Shown: positions 25,338 to 34,512, numbered from the stretch's first letter. The stretch: DNA of 43,625 nucleotides from an uncultured Collinsella sp. (GCA_900548255.1 URKH01000007.1:1-43625), one strand, 5' to 3'. A program made the numbers and translations. Notes: generated from the letters alone by a model not told the origin.

Positions 25338-27637
25338 GTGCGACCGAGCGCGAGCATGTGATGCCTCCGCGGCCCCTGATGCCGTGGACGATGGCTCTGT
25401 GTGCCGGCATGTGCGTGGGCTGCGCCCTGGTGCTTAACGTGGCCACTGATGCGCTACTGGGGGAGCAGGCGCCAGCGTTCGGGCCGCTATGGGCCATTCC
25501 CGTTGCGGCGGCGATATTCGTTGTGCTGGCTCAATCTTGTGCGCGGCTTGCCCCTTTGAAGCGGTGGCTGTATGCCGTGTCCGTCGGTCTCGTGGCGGGA
25601 GCGGTCGTCTCGGCGTGGTGGGCTGTGGGTGCGCTCAGCGCTTCGAAGGCGCTCGACGGTCGAGCGGCAAGCGGTCTCGAGTTTGTCGTGCAGGGTGATC
25701 CATCCATAAACGACGACGTGTATTCCTATACCTGCGAGGCACGCGCGGACGGTAAGAACTTGGCAACGGTTCGCCTATCGTGTGATCGTGAGCTCAAGGT
25801 CGGGGCGCACGTGCGTGTTATCGGTCGCGTTTCACGTTTTGAGAACGATGCGTATGGACGATCGCGCGTGCTCCGAGGCGAGGTGCGCAAGGTTAAAGCC
25901 GTTCGGATTGTGTCGGTCGATGAGGGCTCTCCGGGGCCGCTGCTTCGGCTGCGAAATGGGCTGCTTGTGTCCATTGCGCCTGCGACCGACCCGGCGCGTG
26001 CGCTCATAGCCGGTGTCGTCTGCGGGCGTTCGGCCGAGCTGCGCGCCCAGCCGGCGGGCGACTGGTTTTCTGTGACGGGAACGGCACATCTTATCGCCGT
26101 CTCGGGCAGCCATTTGGCTATCGTGGGGTTTGTAATCGAGGGCGTATTGCAAAAGACTCGGTGCTCACGTGGCCTTCAGCGGGCGATATTGGCGATAACG
26201 CTTGTGGGCTACGCTGCCTTTACGGGCGCATCTCCCTCGGCCGTGCGCGCGTGCTGCATGGTGTTCGCGACGCTTGTCGTAAACGGCGCGGGGCGTCGCC
26301 GGCACGGCGCATCGGCACTCTTTGTTACCATGTCCATCTTTGTGCTACTGCGGCCGACGGTGCTGTTCGAGATGGGCTTTCAGCTTTCATGTGCCAGCGT
26401 CTTAGCCATTCTGTGCTTTTGCCCCTATGCGACCTACGCTTTGGGTGAGCTGGGTGTGCCGACGGGCGTTGCCAGCATGCTTTCCGTCACGCTGTGCTCG
26501 CAGTTGGCGACGCTCCCCATTACCATTCCTGCCTTCGGTACGTTCTCGCTCATTGCTCCGCTGGCAAATGCGGTCATCGGTCCGGTGGTGAGCGTACTGC
26601 TTGCTGTGTCGATCGTGCTGGTTCCCTTTTCGCTTGTGGCACCGTTGCGGACTTGGGCGCTCGTTGTGCCCATGATTGCCGCCCGTTGCGCGCTGTTTTT
26701 CGAGCAGCTGTTTGCCGCCGTGCCGGGTGCATCCGTGAGCGTGCCGCCCGATAGCATGTGGATTTACCTAGTGCCGTTTTTGCTGGCGGTTCTGCTTGTC
26801 CGGTGGCCGCGTCCCCGTGCACGCCCTATGGCGGTGGGGCTTGCATGCCTGGTGCTCTTGGCTGCGATTCCGTACGTCTACTGGGATCGATTCGCTCCGT
26901 CTTCGGTGACGGTGCTCGATGTGGGTCAGGCCGATGCGATTCTTATCCGCCAGGGCGGCGCAGTAGCACTCGTCGACTGCGGACTCGACGAGCGCGTGGT
27001 GGCGGCGTTGGTCCGCAATAACGTGCACCATATCGATGCCGTCTTTGTGACGCATTGGGATGAGGACCACTGGGGTGGTCTGCCTGCCGTGCTCGAACAG
27101 TTTTCGGTCGGAACGATTGCCGTGGCGGCGGATGCGCTGGAGGATGCTCCTGCCGAGGTATTGAACCGACCTGGCGTGGAGTATCGGCAGGTGCGCCGTG
27201 GGGATACGGTCGATATCGGCTCATTTTGCGCCCGCGTGATGTGGCCATTCGAATCCGTGGATGGCGAGGGAAATGAGGATTCGCTTGTCCTGCTGCTCTC
27301 TTATGTTCAGGAAGGCAAGGGCCTGCGTATGCTCCTCACCGGTGATGCCGAGCTCGACCAAGAACGGGAATTCGTGCAGGAGGTGGGGGATATCGACGTA
27401 CTTAAACTTGGGCATCACGGCTCTAAGGTTTCAGTCGATGGTGAGTTGCTGGACGTCCTGAAGCCCGAGCTTTCCCTCGCGAGCGCGGGCGTGGGGAATC
27501 GATACGGCCATCCGTCCGATGCCTGCATCGATGCCGTTAAGGAAGCGGGCGGTGTGTTCGCGTGCACTATCGAACACGGCGACATTACCGTCACGCCGAC
27601 TGCGAATGGCTTTGCGATGCGATGCCAGCGACCGTGA
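25334..27637 (+). CDS. comEC: ComEC/Rec2 DNA uptake channel
   Basis: ComEC conducts single-stranded DNA across the membrane; its C-terminal metallo-beta-lactamase-like domain may degrade the non-transported strand. In this 767-residue protein the order is: N-terminal helices and an OB-like soluble domain (DUF4131 region), the ComEC core with 'VTGTAHLIAVSGSHLAIVGF', many hydrophobic helices, then from about residue 520 'VLDVGQADAILIRQGG' and the metal motif 'VTHWDEDHWGG', 'LLTGDAE' and 'KLGHHGSKVS'. ATG 25334 overlaps the comEA TGA (ATGA), implying coupling. No clear ribosome site precedes it; ATG 25361 is a less likely alternative. Confidence 0.94.
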   Translation: MSATEREHVMPPRPLMPWTMALCAGMCVGCALVLNVATDALLGEQAPAFGPLWAIPVAAAIFVVLAQSCARLAPLKRWLYAVSVGLVAGAVVSAWWAVGALSASKALDGRAASGLEFVVQGDPSINDDVYSYTCEARADGKNLATVRLSCDRELKVGAHVRVIGRVSRFENDAYGRSRVLRGEVRKVKAVRIVSVDEGSPGPLLRLRNGLLVSIAPATDPARALIAGVVCGRSAELRAQPAGDWFSVTGTAHLIAVSGSHLAIVGFVIEGVLQKTRCSRGLQRAILAITLVGYAAFTGASPSAVRACCMVFATLVVNGAGRRRHGASALFVTMSIFVLLRPTVLFEMGFQLSCASVLAILCFCPYATYALGELGVPTGVASMLSVTLCSQLATLPITIPAFGTFSLIAPLANAVIGPVVSVLLAVSIVLVPFSLVAPLRTWALVVPMIAARCALFFEQLFAAVPGASVSVPPDSMWIYLVPFLLAVLLVRWPRPRARPMAVGLACLVLLAAIPYVYWDRFAPSSVTVLDVGQADAILIRQGGAVALVDCGLDERVVAALVRNNVHHIDAVFVTHWDEDHWGGLPAVLEQFSVGTIAVAADALEDAPAEVLNRPGVEYRQVRRGDTVDIGSFCARVMWPFESVDGEGNEDSLVLLLSYVQEGKGLRMLLTGDAELDQEREFVQEVGDIDVLKLGHHGSKVSVDGELLDVLKPELSLASAGVGNRYGHPSDACIDAVKEAGGVFACTIEHGDITVTPTANGFAMRCQRP

Positions 27638-27715
27638 CGACGTCGTTGGCGTGTGGTGGGCCCCTGGGCTAGAATGGCACGGAACGAATACGAAGGCCTG
27701 CGGGAGGGGAGCGCA

Positions 27716-28678
27716 ATGTCCGAAACCGGTCTGCTGCCGGCATATCTGATCGTCGGTACCGACGGAGTCAAGCGCGATCACGCCGTCTCGCGTATGAAAG
27801 CGCGTCTGGAAAAGTCGGGTATGGTCGAGTTCAACCTCGACGAGCGCGATATGACCAAAGACCCCGATATCGAGTCGATTATCGGATCGCTCAACACCTT
27901 TCCCATGGGCAGCGAGTTTCGCCTGGTAATCCTTGACGGCTGTTCAAAGCTCGCCAAGGCGGTCTCGGAGCCGCTCGTTGAGTATCTGGCAAGTCCCAGC
28001 CCCACAACGGTCTGCCTCATCATCGCCGACTCGCTTGCCAAGAACACGCGCCTGTATAAGGCGATCGCCAAGATTGACAAGAAGGCGGTGATCGATTGCT
28101 CCGGCACCAAGCGCTGGGAGCTACCGCGCCGTGTGCAGCAGATGGCGACGCAGCACGGCAAGTCGATCTCGACGGCGGCCGCCGAGGAACTCGTCTCGCG
28201 TTCGGGTGAAAACACTCGCATGCTCGATAACGACTTGGCTAAGCTTGCCCAGATGGTCGAGGCGCCCCAGATTGAGCTTGCCGACGTTGAGCGCTGGATT
28301 GTACGTACGGCCGAGGTTCAACCCTGGGACTTTCTCAATGCGGTCTCGGCCCGTGACATGCGACGCTCGCTCGAGCTCTTCAATCTACTGCCCGCCAAGA
28401 GCTACGTGTGGACTTACACATTGCTGTGCGGCCGCATCCGCGAGCTTATCGTTGCCAAGGCACTCGATGCGCGCGGACAGGGTCGTGAGCTGGCCGCAAC
28501 ACTTAAGCTCCAGTCCTGGCAGGTCAAGAATCACCTGACCTGGGCACGTCGCTTTTCGATGGCAGAGCTCGTCGCGGCGCTCGAGGGCGCGGTCGATGTG
28601 GAGCTCGCGCTCAAGGGTTCGGCCGATTCTCAGACCGCGCTTTTGCTCTGGATTACGAACATCTTGAGAAAATCGTGA
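27716..28678 (+). CDS. holA: DNA polymerase III delta subunit
   Basis: HolA is the wrench of the clamp loader that opens the beta clamp. The 320-residue protein has the delta layout: an N-terminal RecA-like domain ('PAYLIVGTDGVKRDHAVSRM', 'NTFPMGSEFRLVIL'), a middle helical lid with 'SRSGENTRMLDNDLAKLAQM' and a C-terminal collar domain ending in '..ALLLWITNILRKS'. The ATG at 27716 follows GGGAGGGGAG; a longer in-frame version starting near 27653 has no ribosome site. TAGAAT at 27670-27675 (within CTGGGCTAGAAT) is a probable -10, so holA has its own promoter besides read-through from comEC. Confidence 0.9.
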   Translation: MSETGLLPAYLIVGTDGVKRDHAVSRMKARLEKSGMVEFNLDERDMTKDPDIESIIGSLNTFPMGSEFRLVILDGCSKLAKAVSEPLVEYLASPSPTTVCLIIADSLAKNTRLYKAIAKIDKKAVIDCSGTKRWELPRRVQQMATQHGKSISTAAAEELVSRSGENTRMLDNDLAKLAQMVEAPQIELADVERWIVRTAEVQPWDFLNAVSARDMRRSLELFNLLPAKSYVWTYTLLCGRIRELIVAKALDARGQGRELAATLKLQSWQVKNHLTWARRFSMAELVAALEGAVDVELALKGSADSQTALLLWITNILRKS

Positions 28679-28727
28679 TGATACCTGCCTATTTGACAAA
28701 TTCGTTCTATCCCTTTGAGAGGGAGCG

Positions 28728-28736
28728 TGCTATAGT
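28728..28736 (+). promoter_or_regulatory. Extended -10 promoter of rpsT
   Basis: TGCTATAGT lies 75 nt before the rpsT start codon. TTGACA at 28693-28698 is too far upstream (32 nt) to serve as its -35, so this looks like an extended -10 promoter, identical to the one at rpmB. Confidence 0.6.
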
Positions 28737-28811
28737 AGGCGCTTGCATGACCTCACCGTGTCTCAGAGGTGTCATACATTTTTTGCAAGGAACTCGAAAG
28801 GAACTCCAGAA

Positions 28812-29078
28812 GTGGCAAACATCAAGTCTCAGAAGAAGCGTATCCGCACCAATGAGGCAGCTCGCATGCGTAACAAGGCTGTCAAGTCCGAGCTCAAGAC
28901 GCTGACCAAGCACGTCCAGTCCGCCGTCGCCGAGGGCGACGCCGAGAAGGCCCAGGCTGCCCTCAAGACCGTCACCAAGCGTCTCGACATGGCTGCCGCC
29001 AAGCATGTTATCCACAAGAACCAGGCTTCCAACCGCAAGTCCGGTCTTGCCAAGCTCGTGAACAGCATCAACGCCTAA
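28812..29078 (+). CDS. rpsT: 30S ribosomal protein S20
   Basis: S20 is a helical protein that binds 16S rRNA. The 88-residue protein shows 'MANIKSQKKRIRTNEAARMR' and the lysine/alanine-rich C-terminal helices ending 'IHKNQASNRKSGLAKLVNSI'. It starts at GTG 28812, 8 nt after AAGGAA (28798-28803). An ATG 23 codons upstream reads leader sequence and is rejected. GTG and UUG starts are linked to weak or autoregulated S20 translation in other bacteria; that is not shown here. A strong terminator follows. Confidence 0.95.
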   Translation: MANIKSQKKRIRTNEAARMRNKAVKSELKTLTKHVQSAVAEGDAEKAQAALKTVTKRLDMAAAKHVIHKNQASNRKSGLAKLVNSINA

Positions 29079-29112
29079 GTTGTAAATTTCACACCACACA
29101 GATTACGCGCAT

Positions 29113-29149
29113 AAATGGAGCCTGTTTTATGGAACAGGCTCCATTTTTT
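29113..29149 (+). terminator. Rho-independent terminator after rpsT
   Basis: AAATGGAGCCTGTT (29113-29126) and AACAGGCTCCATTT (29133-29146) are perfectly complementary over 14 bp with a 6-nt loop and a run of T. It separates rpsT from lepA by only 25 nt. Confidence 0.95.
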
Positions 29150-29161
29150 GTACCGCTCGGG

Positions 29162-29167
29162 TAAGAT
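29162..29167 (+). promoter_or_regulatory. -10 element placing the lepA start at or next to its ATG
   Basis: TAAGAT, preceded by CTCGGG, ends 7 nt before the lepA ATG at 29175. Transcription would then begin at about the A of the ATG, and no ribosome site exists between. No -35 is evident. The same CCGCTCGGGTA context precedes the -10 of the DnaJ-like gene at 33271-33285. Confidence 0.55.
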
Positions 29168-29174
29168 AGTCCGC

Positions 29175-30986
29175 ATGAATACTTCAATTGACATTTCCCA
29201 CATCCGCAACTTCTCGATTGTTGCGCACATCGACCATGGCAAGTCCACGATCAGTGACCGCATCCTCGAGCTCACCCATACTGTCGACGAGCGTGACATG
29301 GAGTCGCAGCTGCTCGACACCATGGATATCGAGCGCGAGCGCGGCATTACGATCAAGTCCAATGCCGTCCGCGTGTCCTATGACGCCGACGACGGCGAGA
29401 CGTATCAGTTCAACCTGATCGATACGCCGGGCCACGTGGACTTCACCTACGAGGTCTCGCGTTCGCTGGCCGCCTGCGAGGGTGCGGTGCTCGTCGTCGA
29501 CGCCACGCAGGGCGTCGAGGCGCAGACCGTCTCCAATGCTACGCTCGCCATGAACGCCAATCTGGACATTGTGCCGGCCATCAACAAGATCGACCTGCCC
29601 TCGGCCCATCCCGATGAGGTCAAGACCGAGATCGAGGATGACTTGGCGATCCCTGCTGATGATGCCGTGTGTGTCTCGGGCAAGACCGGCGAGGGCATCC
29701 ACGATCTGCTGGAGTCCATTGTCTTTTTGATCTCTCCGCCCAAGGGCGATGCGAACGCGCCGCTCAAGGCACTCATCCTGGATTCGTACTTCGACGAGTA
29801 TCGTGGTGTCGTTGCCACGGTGCGCATCTTTGACGGTTCCATCAAAAAGGGCGATACCCTGCGCATGATGCAGGCCAAGGGCGACTTTTTGGTCGATGGC
29901 GTGGGCGTCAAGCGTCCCGCCGAGACGCCGGTCGACGCGCTGACGGTCGGCGAGGTCGGATACGTGGTCACGGGTCTGAAGGATCCCGAGGCCGTTCGCG
30001 TGGGCGATACCCTCACGTGGGCGTCGAATCCCTGCCCCGAGCCTCTTCCCGGCTACCGCGAGGCTAAGCCCATGGTCTATACGGGCCTGTTCCCGATTGA
30101 TAACAAGGACTACGAGAACCTGCGCGACGCGCTCGATAAGCTGCACGTCAACGACCCGTCGTTGGTGTGGGAGCCCGAGACCTCGGTGGCGCTCGGCTTT
30201 GGCTTCCGCGTGGGCTTTCTGGGCCTGCTACACATGGAAGTCGTCAAGGAACGCCTGGAGCGCGAATTCAACCTGGACCTCATTGCCACGAGCCCCTCGG
30301 TCGACTATCACGTCTACAGGACCGACGGCGAAATGATCGATGTCCGCAGTCCGCAGGACCTTCCCGAGGCCACGCGCATCGAGCGTATCGAGGAACCCTA
30401 CCTCAAGGCAAAGATCATCTGCCCGCCTGAGTACACGGGTGCCGTCATGCAGCTCGCCATCGAGCACCGCGGCGTCACGACCGACATGATCCATCTGACG
30501 AGCAAATCGGTCGAGATGCGCTTCGATATGCCGCTCGCCGAGCTCATCTTGGACTTCTTTGACCAGCTTAAGAGTCGTACCAAGGGCTATGCCTCGCTCG
30601 ACTACGAGTTCAACGAGTACCGTCCATCCGAGCTTGTGAAGCTCGACATCTTGCTTTCGGGCGACGAGGTGGACGCGCTGTCGTTTATCGTCCACAAGGA
30701 CAAGGCCTATGGCCTGGCCCGTGGCCTGTGCGACAAGCTTAAGGAGATCATCCCGCGCCAGCTGTTCGAGGTGCCTATTCAGGGTGCCATCGGTAACAAG
30801 ATCATTGCCCGCTCCACCGTCAAGGCACGCCGCAAGGACGTTCTGGCTAAGTGCTATGGCGGCGATATCTCGCGTAAGCGCAAGTTGCTCGAGAAGCAAA
30901 AAGAGGGCAAGAAGCGTATGAAGGCCATCGGCTCGGTCGAGGTCCCGCAGGAGGCCTTCATGGCGATTCTCAAGGTGGACGAGTAG
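29175..30986 (+). CDS. lepA: Elongation factor 4 (LepA), ribosomal back-translocase
   Basis: LepA is a translational GTPase of 603 residues, the expected length. Landmarks are the P-loop 'AHIDHGKS' (17-24), 'GITIKSNAVRV' switch I region, 'IDTPGHVDF' (G3), 'NKIDLPSA' (G4), and the C-terminal LepA-specific domain with 'IGNKIIARSTVKARRKDVLA', then 'RKRKLLEKQKEGKKRMK'. ATG 29175 is used because 'MNTSIDISHIRNFSIVAHID' matches the normal start; a frame back to 29115 runs through the rpsT terminator. The absence of a ribosome site, with a -10 box 7 nt upstream, suggests a leaderless message. Confidence 0.95.
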   Translation: MNTSIDISHIRNFSIVAHIDHGKSTISDRILELTHTVDERDMESQLLDTMDIERERGITIKSNAVRVSYDADDGETYQFNLIDTPGHVDFTYEVSRSLAACEGAVLVVDATQGVEAQTVSNATLAMNANLDIVPAINKIDLPSAHPDEVKTEIEDDLAIPADDAVCVSGKTGEGIHDLLESIVFLISPPKGDANAPLKALILDSYFDEYRGVVATVRIFDGSIKKGDTLRMMQAKGDFLVDGVGVKRPAETPVDALTVGEVGYVVTGLKDPEAVRVGDTLTWASNPCPEPLPGYREAKPMVYTGLFPIDNKDYENLRDALDKLHVNDPSLVWEPETSVALGFGFRVGFLGLLHMEVVKERLEREFNLDLIATSPSVDYHVYRTDGEMIDVRSPQDLPEATRIERIEEPYLKAKIICPPEYTGAVMQLAIEHRGVTTDMIHLTSKSVEMRFDMPLAELILDFFDQLKSRTKGYASLDYEFNEYRPSELVKLDILLSGDEVDALSFIVHKDKAYGLARGLCDKLKEIIPRQLFEVPIQGAIGNKIIARSTVKARRKDVLAKCYGGDISRKRKLLEKQKEGKKRMKAIGSVEVPQEAFMAILKVDE

Positions 30987-30990
30987 GTCC

Positions 30991-32034
30991 ATGGCGCTTT
31001 CTGAATACAGTACGCGGCTGCTGGGTGCCTATGCCGAGCAGCCGTTCCTCATGGCTCCTATGGCGGGCGTGACCGATCCCGCCTATCGCATCATGTGCCG
31101 TCGCCGCGGTGCCAATCTTGCCTACAGCGAGATGGTGAGTGTGGCGGGCCTTGCCTATGCCAGCAATAAGACGTGGCGTCTGGTGCTACCGGCCGACGAG
31201 GAGCAGCAGATTTGCGTGCAGCTCTTTGGCTCCAAGCCCGATCAGTTTGCGAGCGCTGTCGCTGCCGTCGAGGAGCGTGTGGGCGATCGCCTGTCGCTGA
31301 TCGATATCAACATGGCCTGCCCGGCCCGCAAAGTCGTCACCAAGGGCGAGGGCTCGGCGCTCATGCGCACACCCGACCTAGCCGAGAAGATCGTCCAAGC
31401 GGCGGTGGGCGCGGCACACGTTCCCGTAACCGTAAAGATCCGCAAGGGCTTTTACGCCGAAGATCGCAATGCCGCGACGTTTGCCCAGATGCTCGAGGGG
31501 GCGGGAGCCGCCGCGGTGGCGGTGCATGGCCGCTGTGCCACGCAGCTCTACACCGGCCAGGCCGATTGGTCGGTCGTCGATGAGGTGGCCGACGCTGTTG
31601 AGATTCCCGTGATTGGTTCGGGCGATGTGTTCTCGGCCGAGGACGCTGCTGAGCATCTGCAAGGTTCGGGTGCTAGCGCGGTGTTTATCGCGCGCGGCAT
31701 CTACGGCAATCCGTGGGTGTTCGGCGATGCTCGCGCCCTTGCGCTCGATGGCACGCCGGTACCGGCGCGCAGCTCGGTCGAGCGCCTGAACGCCCTGCGT
31801 GAGCACCTGACGCTCACACACGAGCTGTTGCCGCTCATGTCGCGTGCCCGCACGTACGCAAGTTGGTACTTAAAGGGCATGCCCCATGCCGCCGCCTGGC
31901 GCGCCCAGGTGGTGCGCTGCTCCACATACGAGGAGTTCATGGCATTGGTCGATGATATCGAGCGCGATGTGGTGGCCTGCGAGGCCGCGCTTGCCGCCGG
32001 CGAGTCGGTGCCCGCTCATCCGCTGGAGGCCTAA
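30991..32034 (+). CDS. dusB: tRNA-dihydrouridine synthase (DusB family)
   Basis: Flavin enzyme reducing uridines in the tRNA D-loop. The 347-residue protein has an FMN-binding TIM barrel: 'FLMAPMAGVTDPAYR' at the N-terminus, 'SLIDINMACPARKV' with the catalytic Cys, 'VTVKIRKGF', 'VAVHGRCATQLYTGQADW', and 'PVIGSGDVFSAEDA'. A short helical C-terminal domain follows. The ATG at 30991 lies 4 nt after the lepA stop. The family is clear; assignment to DusB rather than another Dus paralogue is by general similarity. Confidence 0.9.
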   Translation: MALSEYSTRLLGAYAEQPFLMAPMAGVTDPAYRIMCRRRGANLAYSEMVSVAGLAYASNKTWRLVLPADEEQQICVQLFGSKPDQFASAVAAVEERVGDRLSLIDINMACPARKVVTKGEGSALMRTPDLAEKIVQAAVGAAHVPVTVKIRKGFYAEDRNAATFAQMLEGAGAAAVAVHGRCATQLYTGQADWSVVDEVADAVEIPVIGSGDVFSAEDAAEHLQGSGASAVFIARGIYGNPWVFGDARALALDGTPVPARSSVERLNALREHLTLTHELLPLMSRARTYASWYLKGMPHAAAWRAQVVRCSTYEEFMALVDDIERDVVACEAALAAGESVPAHPLEA

Positions 32035-32036
32035 GG

Positions 32037-33269
32037 GTGGCCGTTACCGCGCTGTATGTGCACGTACCGTTTTGCGCTCAAAAATGCCGCTATTGCGACT
32101 TTGACTCGCGCAGCTTTGCTGCGTGTGATTTGGATGCCGCGCTCGATGCCTATTTTGAGCAGCTGTATGCGCGCCTCGATTCCTTTTGCGACGCCGGGGC
32201 GCTTGCGCAGGTCCGCACGGTCTATATTGGCGGCGGCACGCCGTCACTGGCTGGGGAGCGCCTGGTGGAACTTGCCCGTCGTATCTCCATGTGGTGCAAA
32301 CCAGTTGAATTTGCTTGCGAAGCCAATCCTGAGTCGCTGACCGCTGAGCTCGCCACCGCGCTTGCCGAGGCGGGTGTCACGCGCATTTCTCTGGGCGTGC
32401 AAACCCTCGACAATACCGAGCTGGCTGCTATTGGCCGCATTCACGATGCTAATCGGGCACTTGCGGCTATCGCGACGGTGAAGGACGCTGGCCTCGATGT
32501 GTCGTGCGACCTGATGTGCGGCCTTCCCGGGCAGACGGCGGCGAGTTGGCAGCGCACGCTCGATGGCGTGGTGGCGGCGGCTCCGCATCATGTGTCGGTC
32601 TACCCGCTCACGCTCGAGGAGGGGACGCCCCTTTATCGCATGGCGTGTCGCGACGAGTCACTCGAGCCTGATGAGGATTTTCAGGCCGCATGCATGGACG
32701 CGGCGCGTGAGCGCCTGGGTGCGGCCGGTTATCATCCCTATGAGGTGGCAAGCTATGCACTCGACGGCCATGAGTGCGCCCATAACATTGCCTACTGGAC
32801 CGGACGGGGCTACCTGGGCCTGGGTCGTTCTGCCGCGGGCATGCTCGACGCCGAGGATTTCGACCGTCTTGCAGGTTTGTTCCCCGGCGTGTCTCCTCGA
32901 GGCGATGCGTACCGCGTGCGTCTGGTGCAACGTGACGATGACGCGACGGCGTTCGAGGCCGAATATCTCTCGCAGCGCGAGGCTGCGGCCGAAGACCTGA
33001 TGCTTGCTTGCCGCATGACGCGCGGTGTCGCGTCCGACCTGTTGGTTCGCGTGGCTCGTGTCATCCCGGCCGATGAGCTGACAGCTGCTTGCGATCGCGC
33101 GCTCGAATTGGGTCTTGCCACTTGGGTGCCCGAGACGCTCGGGGTCCATGAGGGACCCTTCACTTCGGCAGATGTCGTCGCGGGCCATGTTCGAGCTCGT
33201 CTGGCGCCGACACACCTGGGCTGGCTCGATGGAAATGTTCTGTTCGAGCTGTTTTGGGATCTAGCTTAG
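32037..33269 (+). CDS. hemW: Radical SAM heme chaperone HemW
   Basis: HemW is related to coproporphyrinogen dehydrogenase but is thought to insert heme into respiratory enzymes. The 410-residue protein has the radical SAM cluster motif 'VPFCAQKCRYCDF' (10-22, C13/C17/C20), 'VYIGGGTPS', 'NPESLTAELATALAEAGVTR', 'SLGVQTLD' and a C-terminal winged-helix region. The absence of the fourth N-terminal cysteine and the start directly at 'ALYVHVPFC' suit HemW rather than HemN. The GTG at 32037 follows GGAGG by 7 nt. The usual lepA-hemW association is kept, with dusB in between. Confidence 0.9.
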   Translation: MAVTALYVHVPFCAQKCRYCDFDSRSFAACDLDAALDAYFEQLYARLDSFCDAGALAQVRTVYIGGGTPSLAGERLVELARRISMWCKPVEFACEANPESLTAELATALAEAGVTRISLGVQTLDNTELAAIGRIHDANRALAAIATVKDAGLDVSCDLMCGLPGQTAASWQRTLDGVVAAAPHHVSVYPLTLEEGTPLYRMACRDESLEPDEDFQAACMDAARERLGAAGYHPYEVASYALDGHECAHNIAYWTGRGYLGLGRSAAGMLDAEDFDRLAGLFPGVSPRGDAYRVRLVQRDDDATAFEAEYLSQREAAAEDLMLACRMTRGVASDLLVRVARVIPADELTAACDRALELGLATWVPETLGVHEGPFTSADVVAGHVRARLAPTHLGWLDGNVLFELFWDLA

Positions 33270-33279
33270 GCCGCTCGGG

Positions 33280-33285
33280 TAGAAT
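33280..33285 (+). promoter_or_regulatory. -10 element upstream of the DnaJ-like gene
   Basis: TAGAAT preceded by CCGCTCGGG (33271-33279) matches the lepA promoter context at 29153-29161. It lies 42 nt before the ATG at 33328. A -35 is not clear. No heat-shock repressor (CIRCE) repeat is visible. Confidence 0.45.
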
Positions 33286-33327
33286 TACCGAAATATATAC
33301 GCTGCTGTGAGCAGGAGGTTGCCGCGC

Positions 33328-34431
33328 ATGGCGACGATGAACGAAAAAGATTATTACGAGATTCTGGGTGTCTCCAAGGACGCTACCTCGCGTGATATAC
33401 AGAAGGCCTTCCAGCAAAAGGCCCGCAAGCTCCATCCGGACGTCAACAAAGAGCCGGATGCCGAGGAAAAGTTTAAAGAGGTTTCCGAGGCCTACGCCGT
33501 GCTTTCGGATGAGCAAAAACGTGCGCGCTACGACGCCATGCGTTCTGGCAATCCCTTTGCCGGTGCTCCTACGGCTTCGCCCTATGGTGGCGGCTACGCC
33601 GGCAGCACGGGCTATGGCAATCCCTTTGAGGGCGGCTTTCCCTTTGGTGGCGCCTGGGGCCAGCAGCGTCGCGGCCAGGCTGCCTACAATCCCGAGAACG
33701 GCGCCAACGTGGTCGTCGATATCAAACTCGACGCCAAGGAGGCCAAGGGCGGTGCCCGCAAGACCGTCCGCTACACGCGCTTCGATACCTGTGGTCACTG
33801 CGGCGGCTCGGGCTCTGTTTCGTCCGAGCATGCACATACCTGCCCGAGCTGCGGTGGCCGCGGCCACATCGACGTCGACCTGTCCTTCCTGTTTGGTGCG
33901 GGCACGTTCCAGTCGGTCTGCCCCGAGTGCGGCGGTTCCGGTAAGGTCGTGGCCGACCCCTGCCCCGATTGCGGTGGCAGCGGGCGAACCCGTGTGACCT
34001 CCGAGCAGACGATTGAGTTTCCTGCCGGCACGCACGATGGCGACGAGGTCCGCATTAGCGGCATGGGCCATGCTGGCACTAACGGTGCCGCGGGCGGCGA
34101 CCTGGTCGGCCGCGCCCATGTTGAGGCCGAGCGCTTGGAAGGCAAAGCTCGTACTGGCTTTTACCTGATGGGCATTGTGGCGCCGTTTTTGGTGCTGTCG
34201 GCCATCTCGGGCGTGTTCTCGGCCTTTGCCGTGATGTGCTTTATTCCGTTTACCATGGGCCTGTTCATGGTGCTTTCGGACGGTGTGCTTCATCGCAGCC
34301 TGCTGTGGTGGAAGCGCGGTGCGATGCAGTTTGCCAACGGTTTTGCCAACGGCTTCATGTTCGCGCTCGTGTCGGTTTGGTTCGCGAGCTGCTCGCAACG
34401 GGCCATGCTTTCGCCTTACGGAATGCAATAA
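33328..34431 (+). CDS. DnaJ-like chaperone with a C-terminal membrane region
   Basis: This 367-residue protein begins like a normal DnaJ: J domain (8-71) with HPD (36-38), a Gly/Phe-rich linker (72-120), and all four CxxCxGxG zinc motifs ('CGHCGGSG', 'CPSCGGRG', 'CPECGGSG', 'CPDCGGSG', 155-219). After a piece of the substrate domain ('FPAGTHDGDEVRISGMG', 231-247) it departs. Instead of the second substrate and dimerisation domains there are about three hydrophobic helices (277-296, 298-317, 337-355) and a short polar tail. It is therefore probably an integral-membrane co-chaperone that brings DnaK to the membrane. The ATG at 33328 follows GCAGGAGG by 9 nt. A standard dnaJ lies just downstream. 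Confidence 0.85.
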   Translation: MATMNEKDYYEILGVSKDATSRDIQKAFQQKARKLHPDVNKEPDAEEKFKEVSEAYAVLSDEQKRARYDAMRSGNPFAGAPTASPYGGGYAGSTGYGNPFEGGFPFGGAWGQQRRGQAAYNPENGANVVVDIKLDAKEAKGGARKTVRYTRFDTCGHCGGSGSVSSEHAHTCPSCGGRGHIDVDLSFLFGAGTFQSVCPECGGSGKVVADPCPDCGGSGRTRVTSEQTIEFPAGTHDGDEVRISGMGHAGTNGAAGGDLVGRAHVEAERLEGKARTGFYLMGIVAPFLVLSAISGVFSAFAVMCFIPFTMGLFMVLSDGVLHRSLLWWKRGAMQFANGFANGFMFALVSVWFASCSQRAMLSPYGMQ

Positions 34432-34512
34432 CATCAAACCCTCTGTTTGCGGTTGGCCCAGCTTGGGTATAGGACGCACTGTGACAATAATGAAAGTCGG
34501 AAGGATTCGGTC

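Noticed and set aside
28693..28736. Standard -35/-10 promoter for rpsT using TTGACA
   Set aside because: Spacing between TTGACA and TATAGT is 32 nt, far from the usual 16-19; treated as an extended -10.
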